A stretch of 46,125 nucleotides of DNA from Anaerolineales bacterium (GCA_016932715.1 JAFGCG010000070.1:1-46125); one strand, 5' to 3'; numbered from the stretch's first letter, positions 1 through 9,443 are shown. Made by a program: numbers and translations. The notes: generated by a model from the letters alone, not told the origin.

Positions 1-65
1 TCTGCTAATGAAGCAGGCGCACCGCTGAGTTTTGAGATGAAATCCTGATTTCTACGTGCTTTCAT
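1..65 (-). CDS. Possible start of a gene downstream of rpoB (partial)
   Basis: On the minus strand an ATG overlaps the rpoB stop codon in the ATGA arrangement typical of translationally coupled genes, and the frame stays open for 21 codons to the window edge (begins [13 protein letters not shown]). rpoC is the expected next gene, but this N-terminus does not resemble the RpoC starts I know. No good ribosome binding site is visible, and 21 open codons can occur by chance. It may instead be a small unknown protein, or not a gene, with rpoC starting beyond the window. Confidence 0.3.
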   Translation of the reverse strand, partial: MKARRNQDFISKLSGAPASLA

Positions 66-3000
66 GGCTTTTGAGATAGTTTCTTAGTCATCAAGTTGTT
101 CCCGATGCCTAACAGGCCGGTGTCCAACTTGGGTGGATGTTGTTTTTCCTCGTCCTTGCCAAAGCGGACGACCTCGCCGCCTTCATTGATCGCTTCCACT
201 GCCAGTCCCAGCGACTGCAGCTCCTTCACCAGCACACGGAAGGAGGCCGGGATGCTAGGTTCCTCGATCGGTTCGCCTTTGACGATCGCCTCATAGGTAT
301 TGACGCGTCCCTGCACATCGTCGGACTTGACCGTCAACATCTCCTGAAGGGTATATGCTGCGCCATATGCCTCCAGCGCCCACACTTCCATTTCGCCAAA
401 CCGCTGACCGCCGAATTGGGCCTTCCCGCCAAGCGGCTGCTGGGTCACCAGGCTGTAAGGACCCGTGGAACGCGCGTGGACTTTATCCTCCACCAGGTGA
501 TGCAGCTTCAGAACAGTCATGACGCCAACGGTCACAGGCTGGTCGTACGGAATACCTGATTTGCCATCCCGCAGGATCTGCTTGCCAAGGATGGGCATTG
601 GATCGCCACTGGTATCCGTGATCTCCTGTGCCACTTCCATGAGGCGCGCTTCCGCAATCCTGCCGGTACGCCCATGGCTTTCGATCCACAAACGCAGGCA
701 GGCGCTGATCGCTGCCGTGTCGTATTGGCCGCGCTCGCGCGGATCGACATCCTCGGGATGGAAGATCGTATCGGGATCATACTCCCGGTCACGCAGCCAT
801 TCGGCAGCCGTCGCGTGACGTGCATAGTCCACGTCGTTCAGGTCGTACGGATCATAGTCGCGCTCACCCAGCCATTCTTCCAGGTAGAGACGCCTGACTT
901 CATCATCATCCTGAATGGACTCAGGCTCATATTCCTGCTCCTTGAGCCACTCCCAGGCGGCGGCAACCGACTCTTGCCAGGCCCGATCCACGATCCAGGC
1001 ACGGGCGAGTTCGGCTTCGATCTCCTCCTCCGTGGCGCCATCGAACACGGGCGTCACGGCGCGATAGCCAAGGCGCTTGGCAGCCCAGCCGAGGTGGACT
1101 TCCAACACCTGACCAATGTTCATACGGCCCGGCACGCCGAGCGGATTCAGGATGATGTCCACGGGGGTTCCATCTTCGAGGAAAGGCATATCTTCCACGG
1201 GAACCACTTTCGAGACAACACCCTTGTTTCCATGGCGGCCAGCCATCTTGTCGCCGGCAGTCAGCTTGCGGCGCTGCGCTACCGAGACGCGCACCATCAT
1301 ATCCACGCCGGCAGACAGGTCGGAATTCTCCTCGCGCGTGAATACCTTGACATCCACCACTTTTCCACGTTCGCCATGCGGCATGCGCAGGGAGGTATCT
1401 TTTACATCGCGTGACTTCTCGCCGAAGATCGCCCGCAGGAGACGCTCTTCAGGGGTCAGCTCCTTCTCGCCTTTCGGGGTGATCTTGCCAACCAGGATAT
1501 CATTCGGACCGACTTCGGCGCCGATGCGGATGATCCCGTTCTCGTCCAGGTCCTTGATCGCGTCTTCACCGACATTGGGAATGTCGCGTGTGATCTCTTC
1601 GGGACCCAGCTTGGTATCGCGCGCTTCCACTTCATACTTCTCGATATGAACGGAGGTGAAGCGATCCTCCTGCACGAGGCGTTCGGAGATCAAAATTGCG
1701 TCTTCGAAGTTCCCGCCTTCCCAGGAAAGGAATGCGACCACGACATTCTGGCCGAGTGCCAGCTGCCCGCTCTCCGTGGACGACGAGTCAGCGATAATAT
1801 CGCCCTTCTTGATCTTCTGGCCCTTGACGACGGCTGGACGCTGATCGATGCAGGTACTTTGATTGGATCGCTGGTACTTGCGCAGTTGATAGGTGCGGCC
1901 GCCGCCTCTTTCCTTGACCGTAATCGTGTTCCCGGTAACAGATGTTATCTCCCCATCGACTTCTGCCACCACCACCTGGCCAGAGTCAAGCGCAGCATGA
2001 TATTCCATACCGGTGGAGACAAGCGGGATTTCAGGCCGAATCAACGGGACCGCCTGCGCCTGCATGTTCGAGCCCATCAGGGCGCGGTTGGCGTCGTCAT
2101 GCTCGAGGAAAGGAATCAGCGCCGCGCTGATGCCGACAACCTGATGTGGAGCCACGTCCATGTAATCAACCGAGTCCGGTGTAGAGAAGATGAAACCGGA
2201 GTGGTAGCGGCAGGACACGCGGTCGCGCACGAATTCCTTGTTCGCGGTTAACGGGGCATTTGCCTGAGCGATCACATACTTATCTTCTGCATCCGCAGAC
2301 AGATAGTCATACTGATCCGTAATAAAGGGAACGATGCCGACAGGATTGCCGATCCTGGCAATTTTCTTCATCATTTTCGCATCAATGGTCTCGCCGCTCT
2401 TATACAGGACTTCGCCGGTCTTGGGATCGGTGACATTCTCGCGCAGCGTACGGCCTTCGAGCCGTTCATCGTCGGCTTCCATGACCCGAAAGACTTTGCG
2501 ATAGGGAGTCTCAATGAAGCCATATTCGTTCACTCGCGCGAACGAAGCCAGGCGGCCGATCAAACCAATGTTCGGACCTTCAGGGGTTTCGATCGGGCAG
2601 ATCCGCCCATAATGAGAGTGATGGACATCGCGCACGTCGAAACCGGCGCGCTCACGGCGCAGACCGCCGGGACCCAATGCGGACAACGTGCGCTTGTGCC
2701 GCAGTTCGGCGAGCGGGTTGGTCTGATCCATGAATTGGGAAAGCTGCGAGGAACCAAAGAACTCGCGCAGCGCCGCGACGACCGGCCGGATATTGACCAG
2801 AGTCACCGGCGACAACTGTTCCTGGTCGCGGATAGACATGCGCTCCTTGATCACGCGCTCCATGCGTCGCAGGCCGATGCGCAGCTTGTTCTGGATCAGC
2901 TCGCCCACCGTCTTGACGCGGCGATTCCCCAGGTGATCGATATCATCCGGCGGCTCGACTCCGTTGTTGATCTGGATCATGCGCCGGATCAGACGGACCA

Positions 3001-3970
3001 CATCCTGTTTGGTCACCGTCCGGTGCGGGATCGGGACATTCAAGTCCAGTTTCTGATTCAGCTTATAGCGACCCACACGTTCGAGGTCATAATGCCGCTG
3101 ATCGAATAATTGTTCCTCGAGGAATTGCCGGGCATTTTCGAGCGTGGCAGGGTCGCCGGGGCGCATCCTTCTGAAAAACTCGATCAGCGCCGCTTCGGCA
3201 ATCGTCTGCTTATTGGTAACATCCCATTCCGGTTCCTGCTTAAGCGTGGAGGCAATGAAAAGACGTTCCGGGTTACTATCTACCTCCTGGAACAGGGACA
3301 GGATCTCTTCATCGCTGCCGGTCACGAGTGGAGAATCCTTTGTGCCGTCGTCAACTGCAGCCAGCGCACGCAGGAAGACCGTGATCGGCACGGTGCGCTT
3401 GCGGTTGAACTTCAGAATAATGTAATCTGATTTACGGGTCTCGAATTCCATCCAGGCGCCGCGATCGGGGATCAGCTTCGACATGGCAAGCGGACGCCCG
3501 GTCGCACGATCAGTCGGGGCTTCGAAGTACACACCCGGCGAACGGATCAGCTGTGAGACGACAACACGCTCCGTACCGTTAATAATGAACGTGCCTTTAT
3601 CGGTCATCTCCGGGAAGTCGCCCAGGAAGATATCCTGCTTGATCGGTTCGGGCACATCCGGACCGGCTAACAGCACAGAAACATAAAGCGGGCTGGCATA
3701 CGTGAGATCACGCTCGACACATTCTTCGATTGTATGCTTGGGGTCACCAAACCAATATTTGAGTCCCCATTGTTTGGCTTCCGGGCTGCGGCTGGGAAAA
3801 TACAGCTTCATTCCCTTGTTATAGGATTCGATCGGCGAAACCTCGTGGAAGAGATCGCCGAGCCCCTCCTTTTTGAGGCGCTGAAACGAATCCAGTTGGA
3901 CTTCAATTAGGTTGGGCAGTTCGATATTGATGGGAATACGCGCGTAACTTTTCCGGGGTAAAGAAGACAT
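62..3970 (-). CDS. rpoB: DNA-directed RNA polymerase subunit beta
   Basis: Beta subunit of RNA polymerase, 1302 aa. Recognised by the rifampicin-region run [15 protein letters not shown] followed by SALGPGG, by [12 protein letters not shown], and by the C-terminal [19 protein letters not shown]. The start is fixed by AGGAG six to seven bases before the ATG. Between the conserved PVFDGAT segment and YDQPVTVG (about residues 989-1135, bases 566-1006) lies an insert of roughly 140 residues where E. coli has a short loop. The insert is acidic and rich in Trp and Tyr, and it holds three copies of a WL-x4-Y-[ED]-P motif (about residues 1007-1019, 1031-1044, 1056-1069). The usual rplJ-rplL genes are not upstream; a divergent transporter is there instead, and rpoB has its own promoter. 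Confidence 0.98.
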   Translation of the reverse strand: MSSLPRKSYARIPINIELPNLIEVQLDSFQRLKKEGLGDLFHEVSPIESYNKGMKLYFPSRSPEAKQWGLKYWFGDPKHTIEECVERDLTYASPLYVSVLLAGPDVPEPIKQDIFLGDFPEMTDKGTFIINGTERVVVSQLIRSPGVYFEAPTDRATGRPLAMSKLIPDRGAWMEFETRKSDYIILKFNRKRTVPITVFLRALAAVDDGTKDSPLVTGSDEEILSLFQEVDSNPERLFIASTLKQEPEWDVTNKQTIAEAALIEFFRRMRPGDPATLENARQFLEEQLFDQRHYDLERVGRYKLNQKLDLNVPIPHRTVTKQDVVRLIRRMIQINNGVEPPDDIDHLGNRRVKTVGELIQNKLRIGLRRMERVIKERMSIRDQEQLSPVTLVNIRPVVAALREFFGSSQLSQFMDQTNPLAELRHKRTLSALGPGGLRRERAGFDVRDVHHSHYGRICPIETPEGPNIGLIGRLASFARVNEYGFIETPYRKVFRVMEADDERLEGRTLRENVTDPKTGEVLYKSGETIDAKMMKKIARIGNPVGIVPFITDQYDYLSADAEDKYVIAQANAPLTANKEFVRDRVSCRYHSGFIFSTPDSVDYMDVAPHQVVGISAALIPFLEHDDANRALMGSNMQAQAVPLIRPEIPLVSTGMEYHAALDSGQVVVAEVDGEITSVTGNTITVKERGGGRTYQLRKYQRSNQSTCIDQRPAVVKGQKIKKGDIIADSSSTESGQLALGQNVVVAFLSWEGGNFEDAILISERLVQEDRFTSVHIEKYEVEARDTKLGPEEITRDIPNVGEDAIKDLDENGIIRIGAEVGPNDILVGKITPKGEKELTPEERLLRAIFGEKSRDVKDTSLRMPHGERGKVVDVKVFTREENSDLSAGVDMMVRVSVAQRRKLTAGDKMAGRHGNKGVVSKVVPVEDMPFLEDGTPVDIILNPLGVPGRMNIGQVLEVHLGWAAKRLGYRAVTPVFDGATEEEIEAELARAWIVDRAWQESVAAAWEWLKEQEYEPESIQDDDEVRRLYLEEWLGERDYDPYDLNDVDYARHATAAEWLRDREYDPDTIFHPEDVDPRERGQYDTAAISACLRLWIESHGRTGRIAEARLMEVAQEITDTSGDPMPILGKQILRDGKSGIPYDQPVTVGVMTVLKLHHLVEDKVHARSTGPYSLVTQQPLGGKAQFGGQRFGEMEVWALEAYGAAYTLQEMLTVKSDDVQGRVNTYEAIVKGEPIEEPSIPASFRVLVKELQSLGLAVEAINEGGEVVRFGKDEEKQHPPKLDTGLLGIGNNLMTKKLSQKP

Positions 3971-4053
3971 TCAATTCACTCCTGACCTGAGGTCTGCGAG
4001 TCATGTAAACACACAAATCCATCCCGCGCCTTTTGGCGGGATAGCAAACGGCA

Positions 4054-4082
4054 ATTATATATGAAAGTTTATTTATGCGCAA
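4054..4082 (-). promoter_or_regulatory. rpoB promoter
   Basis: On the minus strand TTGCGC (4082-4077) and TATAAT (4059-4054) are separated by 17 nt. This gives a leader of about 75 nt before the rpoB ATG. The leader contains a small hairpin with arms ATCCC/GGGAT at about 4021-4042. The spacing and the perfect -10 make this a convincing sigma70-type promoter. Confidence 0.7.
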
Positions 4083-4188
4083 GGGATTTTGCACCCTGAT
4101 TTCCACCCTTTCCCTGTTTCCGTGATTGTTTCGATTCTATCACAATCCGATATTTTAGCAACCTGCTGCAAGCAAACGGGGTTTTGAC

Positions 4189-4197
4189 TGATACAAT
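4189..4197 (+). promoter_or_regulatory. Extended -10 promoter of the UMF1 transporter
   Basis: TGATACAAT is an extended -10 (TGn plus TACAAT), with no recognisable -35. It lies about 30 nt before the ATG, leaving room for a short leader with the GGAGG ribosome site. The identical nonamer stands before the MFS gene at 20901. Confidence 0.5.
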
Positions 4198-4226
4198 CGC
4201 CAAAACAGAATCTTTCCGGAGGCGCA

Positions 4227-5582
4227 ATGACCACACCGCAGGCAACCACGAACGACAAACGCGAAATCTTCGGTTGGGCCATGTATGACTGGGCAAACTC
4301 GGCGTTCAGCACCACGGTTGGGACAGTGTTCCTGGGTCCCTACATTGCCTCGCTGGCAGCGACCGCCGCGCAACCTTATCCTGACGGCTTGGCGCGCTTC
4401 TTCGGAATCCCGGTGGCGCCTGATTCGTTTCTCCCCTACTGCATCTCATTTTCTGTCGGGCTTCAAGTGTTGTTCCTCCCCATTCTCGGCGCCATTGCCG
4501 ACTACTCGCATTTACGCAAGCAAATGATGCAAATCTTTGCCAGCATCGGGGCGCTTGCAACGATTGCCATGTTCTTTGTCACCGGAGAATTGTGGGGACT
4601 GGGAGGCGTGTTGTTCATCCTCGCAAATCTCGCCTTTGGCGCAGCGATCGTTTTTTACAATGCCTATCTTCCGGATATTGCCAGCGAAGACCAGCGCGAC
4701 CGGGTCTCGTCTTATGGCTGGGCGATGGGCTATCTGGGCGGCGGGATCTTGCTTGCACTTAACCTGGCGTTTTTTATCTTCAGTGAGGACATCGGTGTGC
4801 CCGGCGACCTGGCAGTCCGCATCAACCTCGCTTCAGCGGGGATCTGGTGGCTGGGATTCTCTTTCCTCACCTGGTCGCGCCTCCGCTCACGCCGCGCCAC
4901 GCGTCCGCTTCCCACAGGCGAGACGTATGCCAGCGTGGGCTTCAAGCAACTGGGGAAAACATTCCGGGAGATGAAGAATTTCCCTGAAACCCTCAAATAT
5001 CTTTTGGCATATTTTCTTTATAACGATGGTATCCAAACCGTGATCGCGGTCTCCTCGACCTTTGCAGCCGCCCCGCTTGCTCGAGGCGGCATTGGGCTTC
5101 CACAAGATACACTGATTGCCGTGATCCTCATGATCCAATTTGTGGCGTTCTTTGGAGCACTCTTCTGGGGGAAGCTGGCAGGCTGGATTGGTGCAAAACA
5201 ATCCATTATCGTCAGTTTGTTCATCTGGGCTGGCGTTGTGATCTATGCCTATGGTGGGCTCAAAGGCGATAGCCGCGTAGTTCAATTCTTCATCCTCGGC
5301 ATTTTCATTGCCCTCGTCATGGGCGGATCGCAAGCCATCAGCCGCAGTCTCTTCGCACAGATGATCCCCAAAGGCAGGGAAGCCGAATTCTATTCCTTCT
5401 ACGAGGTCAGCGAACGCGGCACTTCCTGGACAGGACCATTGATCTTCGGCTTAGCCAACCAGATTTTCGGCAGCCTGCGTTATGGGATCCTCTCGCTGAT
5501 CTTTTACTTCATCGCGGGCTTGATCGTCCTGCCATTTGTGAACGTCAAAAAGGCAATGGAGGATGTGAAGAAGCATTCGTGA
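4227..5582 (+). CDS. MFS transporter, UMF1 / Atg22-like family
   Basis: Integral membrane protein of 451 aa with about 12 hydrophobic segments. The N-terminal MYDWANSAF signature and the following FLGPYIASLA segment are typical of the UMF1 (Atg22-like) branch of the major facilitator superfamily, which in yeast exports amino acids from the vacuole. The bacterial substrate is not known. The start is set by CCGGAGGCGC just before the ATG. It is transcribed away from rpoB as a single gene and ends in a strong terminator shared with dcd. The family call is firm; the substrate is open. Confidence 0.88.
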   Translation: MTTPQATTNDKREIFGWAMYDWANSAFSTTVGTVFLGPYIASLAATAAQPYPDGLARFFGIPVAPDSFLPYCISFSVGLQVLFLPILGAIADYSHLRKQMMQIFASIGALATIAMFFVTGELWGLGGVLFILANLAFGAAIVFYNAYLPDIASEDQRDRVSSYGWAMGYLGGGILLALNLAFFIFSEDIGVPGDLAVRINLASAGIWWLGFSFLTWSRLRSRRATRPLPTGETYASVGFKQLGKTFREMKNFPETLKYLLAYFLYNDGIQTVIAVSSTFAAAPLARGGIGLPQDTLIAVILMIQFVAFFGALFWGKLAGWIGAKQSIIVSLFIWAGVVIYAYGGLKGDSRVVQFFILGIFIALVMGGSQAISRSLFAQMIPKGREAEFYSFYEVSERGTSWTGPLIFGLANQIFGSLRYGILSLIFYFIAGLIVLPFVNVKKAMEDVKKHS

Positions 5583-5587
5583 ACGAG

Positions 5588-5618
5588 AAGACCGAGGTGA
5601 TGAGCCTCGGTCTTTGTT
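5588..5618. terminator. Bidirectional rho-independent terminator
   Basis: Arms AAGACCGAGG (5588-5597) and CCTCGGTCTT (5605-5614) pair perfectly over 10 bp around a 7-nt loop, followed by TGTT. It sits between the convergent transporter gene and dcd. The T-run is better on the plus strand. Confidence 0.8.
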
Positions 5619-5640
5619 ATAAAAGATAACTGGCTAGCAG

Positions 5641-6195
5641 CTACAACTTCGGCAGCACGATCGACTGTTGTCTCTGATACTTTCCTTTCTTATCCGCGTA
5701 CGAGATCTCGCATTCCTCATCCGCTTCGAAGAACAGGACTTGTGCCAGGCCCTCGTTGGCGTAAATCTTGGCAGGCAGCGGCGTCGTGTTCGAGATTTCG
5801 AGGGTAACAAACCCCTCCCACTCGGGTTCGAAGGGAGTCACATTCACGATGATTCCACATCTTGCGTACGTCGATTTCCCCAAACAAATAGTCAATACCT
5901 TGCGCGGGATGCGGAAGTATTCAACGGTGCGCGCGAGCGCAAACGAGTTCGGCGGGATGACACACACATCGCCAATGTAATCCACCATGGATTTTGTGTC
6001 GAAGTTCTTGGGGTCAACGATTGCAGAATAGACATTGGTAAAAATCTTGAATTCATCCGCCACACGGACATCATATCCATACGACGAAACGCCGTAGGAA
6101 ACGACTCCATTGCGGACTTGTTTCTCCTCGAACGGTTCGATCATGCGCTGTTCGTGCGCCATCCTGCGGATCCAGTGATCAGGTTTGAGTCCCAT
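5641..6195 (-). CDS. dcd: dCTP deaminase
   Basis: Deaminates dCTP to dUTP for dTTP synthesis, as a cytosolic homotrimer of the dUTPase fold. The 184-aa length fits the family. Visible family blocks are [43 protein letters not shown] followed by TLEIS (with the Glu that activates the attacking water), GLAQVLFF and KYQRQQ. GGGAG before the ATG supports the start. It is the last gene of a minus-strand run: the M23 lipoprotein gene ends 18 nt upstream. Monofunctional dCTP deaminase and the bifunctional dCTP deaminase/dUTPase cannot be separated safely by eye. Confidence 0.95.
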   Translation of the reverse strand: MGLKPDHWIRRMAHEQRMIEPFEEKQVRNGVVSYGVSSYGYDVRVADEFKIFTNVYSAIVDPKNFDTKSMVDYIGDVCVIPPNSFALARTVEYFRIPRKVLTICLGKSTYARCGIIVNVTPFEPEWEGFVTLEISNTTPLPAKIYANEGLAQVLFFEADEECEISYADKKGKYQRQQSIVLPKL

Positions 6196-6213
6196 AGCTG
6201 CTCCCGTTTAAGT

Positions 6214-7158
6214 TTATTTCACAACCAATACAACCTGTGTAAGTTTGCCCCATTCCACTTCAACCCAGCGTTCGTAAACTTTGCCGTTCGCCCTGACTGC
6301 AATGCGGTAATCGCCAGCCAGCAAGTCGCTGAAGGCCGCGTTTTCCTCTCCATTTAACGTCTCCGGCGAATACGTTGTTCCATAATAGGATTTGACATGC
6401 CGCTGCGACCGATCAAGATAATATCGGACAGTGAGTTCTGCATACTTGAGCAGCTTGCGATCCTGATCCACCACAGAGATCATCAAAGCGCCCAGAGGAA
6501 CGTAGTTTTCGTCTTGCAGCGGGACCAGCCATAATTCCGGGTTCTGCGTCGCGAAGTAATCCTCGCCATTTCCGCGGCGGACCTCGAAATGCAGGTGACT
6601 CCCGATCGCCGCCCCGGTCCTGCCGACCTCCCCGATCTTGTCCATGGTGAAAACTTCCTGCCCCGCCTGGACATCGACTTTCGAAAGATGGGCATACAAA
6701 GTGAATAGCCCATCAGCATGTTCGATCACGACAAGATTGCCGTAAAAGTTTTCCCACGGGGAGTAGATATCTTCCTTATCCGGTCCGGCAAAGAGAACGA
6801 TGCCTCTCCCCGCCGCATAGACGGGAGTCCCGCTCGGGTTGGAGAATTCCACGCCGTGATGCGGTTCGCGCGACCCGTTGGCTGTTGAGCCGTACCGGTA
6901 CGTCGCCTCGACCCTGTCGTTTCCCGAAGGTGCGATCGGGCGTTGGAGAATGAAGTGACCTTCTGTGATGCAAAAATCGACACTGAAAGGATCGCAGGGT
7001 ATTTCCGCCGTCGGAGTGAACGACGGAACAGGAGTGGGGGGCAATGCTGTATTTGTCGGGATGACCTTAGTACTTAGAGCGACGGGGGTTACCGTCGCTT
7101 CGATGTTGACACAAGCTGTTAGGAATAACAGTAATAGAGAACTTAATATTCGCTCCAT
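6214..7158 (-). CDS. M23-family metallopeptidase lipoprotein
   Basis: Predicted 314-aa lipoprotein starting MERILSSLLLLFLTAC, with the lipobox Cys at residue 16, then a Thr/Pro linker. The M23 (LytM-like) domain spans about residues 75-200: HHGVEF, a GTPVYAAGRGIV strand, LYAHLS and GSHLHFEVR. The second zinc ligand, usually Asp in HxxxD, appears to be Glu here (HGVEF). About 100 residues of beta-rich sequence follow. I chose the ATG at 7158 because the longer frame runs back into a repeat and lacks a signal peptide. It probably trims peptidoglycan cross-links on the outside of the cell. It lies between ftcD and dcd, with no evident functional link. Confidence 0.85.
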   Translation of the reverse strand: MERILSSLLLLFLTACVNIEATVTPVALSTKVIPTNTALPPTPVPSFTPTAEIPCDPFSVDFCITEGHFILQRPIAPSGNDRVEATYRYGSTANGSREPHHGVEFSNPSGTPVYAAGRGIVLFAGPDKEDIYSPWENFYGNLVVIEHADGLFTLYAHLSKVDVQAGQEVFTMDKIGEVGRTGAAIGSHLHFEVRRGNGEDYFATQNPELWLVPLQDENYVPLGALMISVVDQDRKLLKYAELTVRYYLDRSQRHVKSYYGTTYSPETLNGEENAAFSDLLAGDYRIAVRANGKVYERWVEVEWGKLTQVVLVVK

Positions 7159-7160
7159 TT

Positions 7161-7230
7161 TGAGATTGCTTCGTCGCCGCCGGGCGCAATATATTGCGCC
7201 CCTACAATACATGGCGGCGCCTCGCAATGA
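7161..7230. repeat. Dispersed intergenic repeat with perfect 20-bp palindrome
   Basis: The centre is a perfect palindrome at 7182-7201 (GGGCGCAATA and its complement). Around it lie imperfect inverted arms: GAGATTGCTTCG on the left and CGCAATGACA on the right, with GCCGCC/GGCGGC inside. The ATTGC/GCAATGACA ends match a repeat type seen between genes in many bacterial genomes. It separates ftcD from the M23 lipoprotein gene. Confidence 0.65.
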
Positions 7231-7234
7231 CATA

Positions 7235-8764
7235 TTAAACCCTTCCACGCGTTTCCAGCATCTTGCGGATTTCCTTCTCAAGCTCATCCGCTTTTGTCTC
7301 AAGTTCCTTCAACTCCTCCAGCATCTTCTCCCCCATCGATTTGTCTTCCAGTGAATTGAGGTTGATCCTGACGTTATAACAGGCAGCCGTGAGAGCGGCA
7401 CGCGACATCGCAAAGCCGGACATGGAATCGCTAATCGCATTGATGTTCGCCTCTTTGGCACATTTGCAGGCAAGTTCCATGACCTTGACCGCGTCCTTTG
7501 CCACCCGCAGAGGGACGCGCGCGGCATTCAGGGTCGTGAGATGAATCGTGGCGTTCCGCTTCGACTGTTGTTCTTCCGTTTCCTTTGGCAGCCTGAACGC
7601 GCCCATGACCGCCTCGAACGCGGAGGAGTCATCGTCAACGGCCTGGGTTAGTTCCTTGCGCAGACTCTCCGCCATGACCCGGATGGCTTGCATCTGCGCC
7701 TCGACCTCGGCATATTTCTTCTTGCCGAGGGTCAGTCCCGCGACCATCGCGACCAGGCTCGCGCCCATTGCCCCCGCGTAGGCTCCGGCCGAGCCGCCGC
7801 CCGGAGTCGCGGTCGGGGCAGCCAGCTCCTCGATAAAGGAAACAGGCTTCGGCTGCGGCGAAGAAGCGGAGGTCTCAAAGAGCCGCGCTTCCAACACCTG
7901 GGCCTTGTCAAACGCATCCAGTTGGGTGTACCAGACCGCCGCGTCCACCAGCGCCTCCTGCGGGATCAATCCGATCAGCTCGCTGTGATGAACAGAAGTA
8001 CCGTAGCGCTGCGCTTCGCGTCGAATGGTTTCGATCACGCGCGCCAGCGGCGTCTCACGGAAGTTCGTGAAATTGATCGAGACCTGCGCGCGTCCATCCA
8101 CAAGCATGCCCAGGGCTTTGACATACCGCAGCCCACCCGACGAATGCCGGATGGCTTTCGCGATCTTCCTGGCGATATCTACGTCCTCTGTGGTGAGATA
8201 CACGTTGAAGGCGATCAGCGGGTTGCGCGCGCCGATGACCGTTGCTCCGGCTGTGCCAAGTTTGGCGGGACCATAGTCGGGCTGACGCTCGGGATTGGAT
8301 TCGATCTCGGCTTTGAGGCCCTCGTATTGACCTTTGCGGATGTTTTCGAGATTGACACGTTCGGGACGGACTGCCGCAGCTTCATACAAATAGACCGGGA
8401 TGCCGAGCTCGTTCCCGACGCGTTCCCCCAGCCGCTTCGCCAGCACGATGCAGTCGTCCATGCTCGCGCCGCTGAGCGGGACAAAGGGCACTACATCCGT
8501 CGCGCCGAGGCGCGGATGCTCGCCCTTGTGATTGTCCATGTCGATCAGCTCCGACGCCGTTTTGACCGCGCGGAACGCGGCTTCCTCCACCGCAAACGGC
8601 GGACCCACAAACGTGAGCACCGTGCGGTTATGGTCGAGGTCGGAGGACCGGTCGAGGAGCTTGACCTCCTCCACAGATTCAATTGCGGCGGCGATCTGGT
8701 CGATTACTTCGGGTCGCCGCGCTTCGGAAAAATTGGGGATGCATTCGATTAGTTGAGTGGTCAT
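7235..8764 (-). CDS. ftcD: Glutamate formimidoyltransferase / formimidoyl-THF cyclodeaminase (bifunctional)
   Basis: Fused enzyme of 509 aa linking histidine breakdown to one-carbon metabolism: it moves the formimino group from formiminoglutamate to tetrahydrofolate and then deaminates it to methenyl-THF. The transferase half (about residues 1-300) shows IECIPNFSE, DHNRTVLTFVG, NHKGEHPRLGATDVVPFVP and LVDGRAQVSINFTN. The cyclodeaminase half (about residues 310-509) begins SFIEELAAPTATPGGGSAGA and ends in a helical Glu/Lys tail. No ribosome site is visible before the ATG, because a low-complexity repeat lies there. A possible -10 (TATAAT) is at 8821-8816. Other hut genes are not nearby. Confidence 0.93.
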   Translation of the reverse strand: MTTQLIECIPNFSEARRPEVIDQIAAAIESVEEVKLLDRSSDLDHNRTVLTFVGPPFAVEEAAFRAVKTASELIDMDNHKGEHPRLGATDVVPFVPLSGASMDDCIVLAKRLGERVGNELGIPVYLYEAAAVRPERVNLENIRKGQYEGLKAEIESNPERQPDYGPAKLGTAGATVIGARNPLIAFNVYLTTEDVDIARKIAKAIRHSSGGLRYVKALGMLVDGRAQVSINFTNFRETPLARVIETIRREAQRYGTSVHHSELIGLIPQEALVDAAVWYTQLDAFDKAQVLEARLFETSASSPQPKPVSFIEELAAPTATPGGGSAGAYAGAMGASLVAMVAGLTLGKKKYAEVEAQMQAIRVMAESLRKELTQAVDDDSSAFEAVMGAFRLPKETEEQQSKRNATIHLTTLNAARVPLRVAKDAVKVMELACKCAKEANINAISDSMSGFAMSRAALTAACYNVRINLNSLEDKSMGEKMLEELKELETKADELEKEIRKMLETRGRV

Positions 8765-8767
8765 GAG

Positions 8768-8821
8768 ATTTTTGATTTACGATTTCAGATTTCGGATTTA
8801 CGATTGGTGATGGTAATTATA
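8768..8821. repeat. Simple repeat in the ftcD leader, plus a possible -10
   Basis: Short units of the type GATTTACGATT recur (gatttacgatttcagatttcg...) between 8768 and 8803, a common low-complexity intergenic repeat. On the minus strand TATAAT at 8821-8816 may be the ftcD -10. No convincing -35 is seen. Confidence 0.45.
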
Positions 8822-8885
8822 AGGGGTTTGTTGTTTTTTTGTTTGTAACGTGGGCGAATACAAACTGTGTTGCCATAGGAACCAT

Positions 8886-8914
8886 TTGACGTAACTACAA
8901 TTTGTGGTTACAAT
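8886..8914 (+). promoter_or_regulatory. brnTA promoter with operator palindrome
   Basis: TTGACG (8886-8891), a 17-nt spacer and TACAAT (8909-8914) form a near-consensus promoter. The spacer is filled by a 21-bp near-perfect palindrome at 8891-8911: left arm GTAACTACAA, one central base, right arm TTGTGGTTAC (one mismatch in ten). The brnT ATG starts only 6 nt after the -10, so the transcript is probably leaderless. The palindrome position fits autorepression by the ribbon-helix-helix antitoxin, as shown for BrnTA of Brucella. Confidence 0.75.
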
Positions 8915-8920
8915 CAGGGC

Positions 8921-9196
8921 ATGAGATTCGAGTGGGATGAAAACAAGCGACTCATCAACATCAAAAAGCATGGCATTGATTTTATTGATGTTCCTGCAAT
9001 GTTTAAGTTCGATACTGTGACCGTGATTGATGATCGATTTGAATACGGAGAAGTACGCTATCAAACTCTGGGATTACTTAAAAGTCATGTAATTCTCGTT
9101 GTCCACACCGAATCTGAAACTGTTATCCGTATTATTTCGGCCCGAAAAGCCACCCAATATGAAGAAAAAATCTACTTCCACCAAATCTCGAACTGA
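8921..9196 (+). CDS. brnT: BrnT family toxin
   Basis: Small basic protein of 91 aa. FEWDENKRLINIKKHGIDF is the family signature, followed by RYQTLG, VILVVHTE and IRIISARKAT near the C-terminus. BrnT toxins are RelE-fold ribonucleases that block translation and are neutralised by BrnA. The start codon lies 6 nt after the -10 box with no room for a ribosome site. Its 3' end overlaps the antitoxin gene by 38 nt, the usual toxin-first order for this family. An Asp at position 6 and His at 17 are typical family residues. Confidence 0.93.
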   Translation: MRFEWDENKRLINIKKHGIDFIDVPAMFKFDTVTVIDDRFEYGEVRYQTLGLLKSHVILVVHTESETVIRIISARKATQYEEKIYFHQISN

Positions 9197-9443
9197 CTTT
9201 GAGCGCCTCGCTAAGATGAGGGATGAAGACATCGATCTTAGCGATGCCCCCGAAATTACCCCTGAAATGTTCGCAAAAGCAATTGTGCGGCGCGGGCTCA
9301 AGCCCCGCACCAAGAAGCAGGTAACTCTGCGTATCGACAGCGATGTTCTGGAATGGTATAGGAAACAGGGACGCGGCTATCAGACGAGGATCAACCTGCT
9401 GTTGCGCGCTTACATGGATGAACATCGACGCCAAGGCGGTTAG
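9159..9443 (+). CDS. brnA: BrnA family antitoxin
   Basis: Antitoxin of 94 aa, start taken at ATG 9159 (MKKKSTSTKSRTDFERL), inside the end of brnT. The N-terminal half binds toxin, including DIDLSDAPEITPEMFAKA. The C-terminal half is a ribbon-helix-helix DNA-binding segment: KQVTLRIDSDVLEWYRKQG then YQTRINLLLRAYM. It is expected to bind the palindrome upstream of brnT, alone or with the toxin. A longer upstream frame exists but has no support. Confidence 0.92.
   Translation: MKKKSTSTKSRTDFERLAKMRDEDIDLSDAPEITPEMFAKAIVRRGLKPRTKKQVTLRIDSDVLEWYRKQGRGYQTRINLLLRAYMDEHRRQGG

Noticed and set aside
674..1414. Long open frame on the plus strand (246 codons)
   Set aside because: Antisense shadow of rpoB; no family features, and rpoB is certain.
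7688..8752. Plus-strand open frame of 354 codons
   Set aside because: Antisense to ftcD, Arg-rich composition typical of a GC-driven shadow frame.
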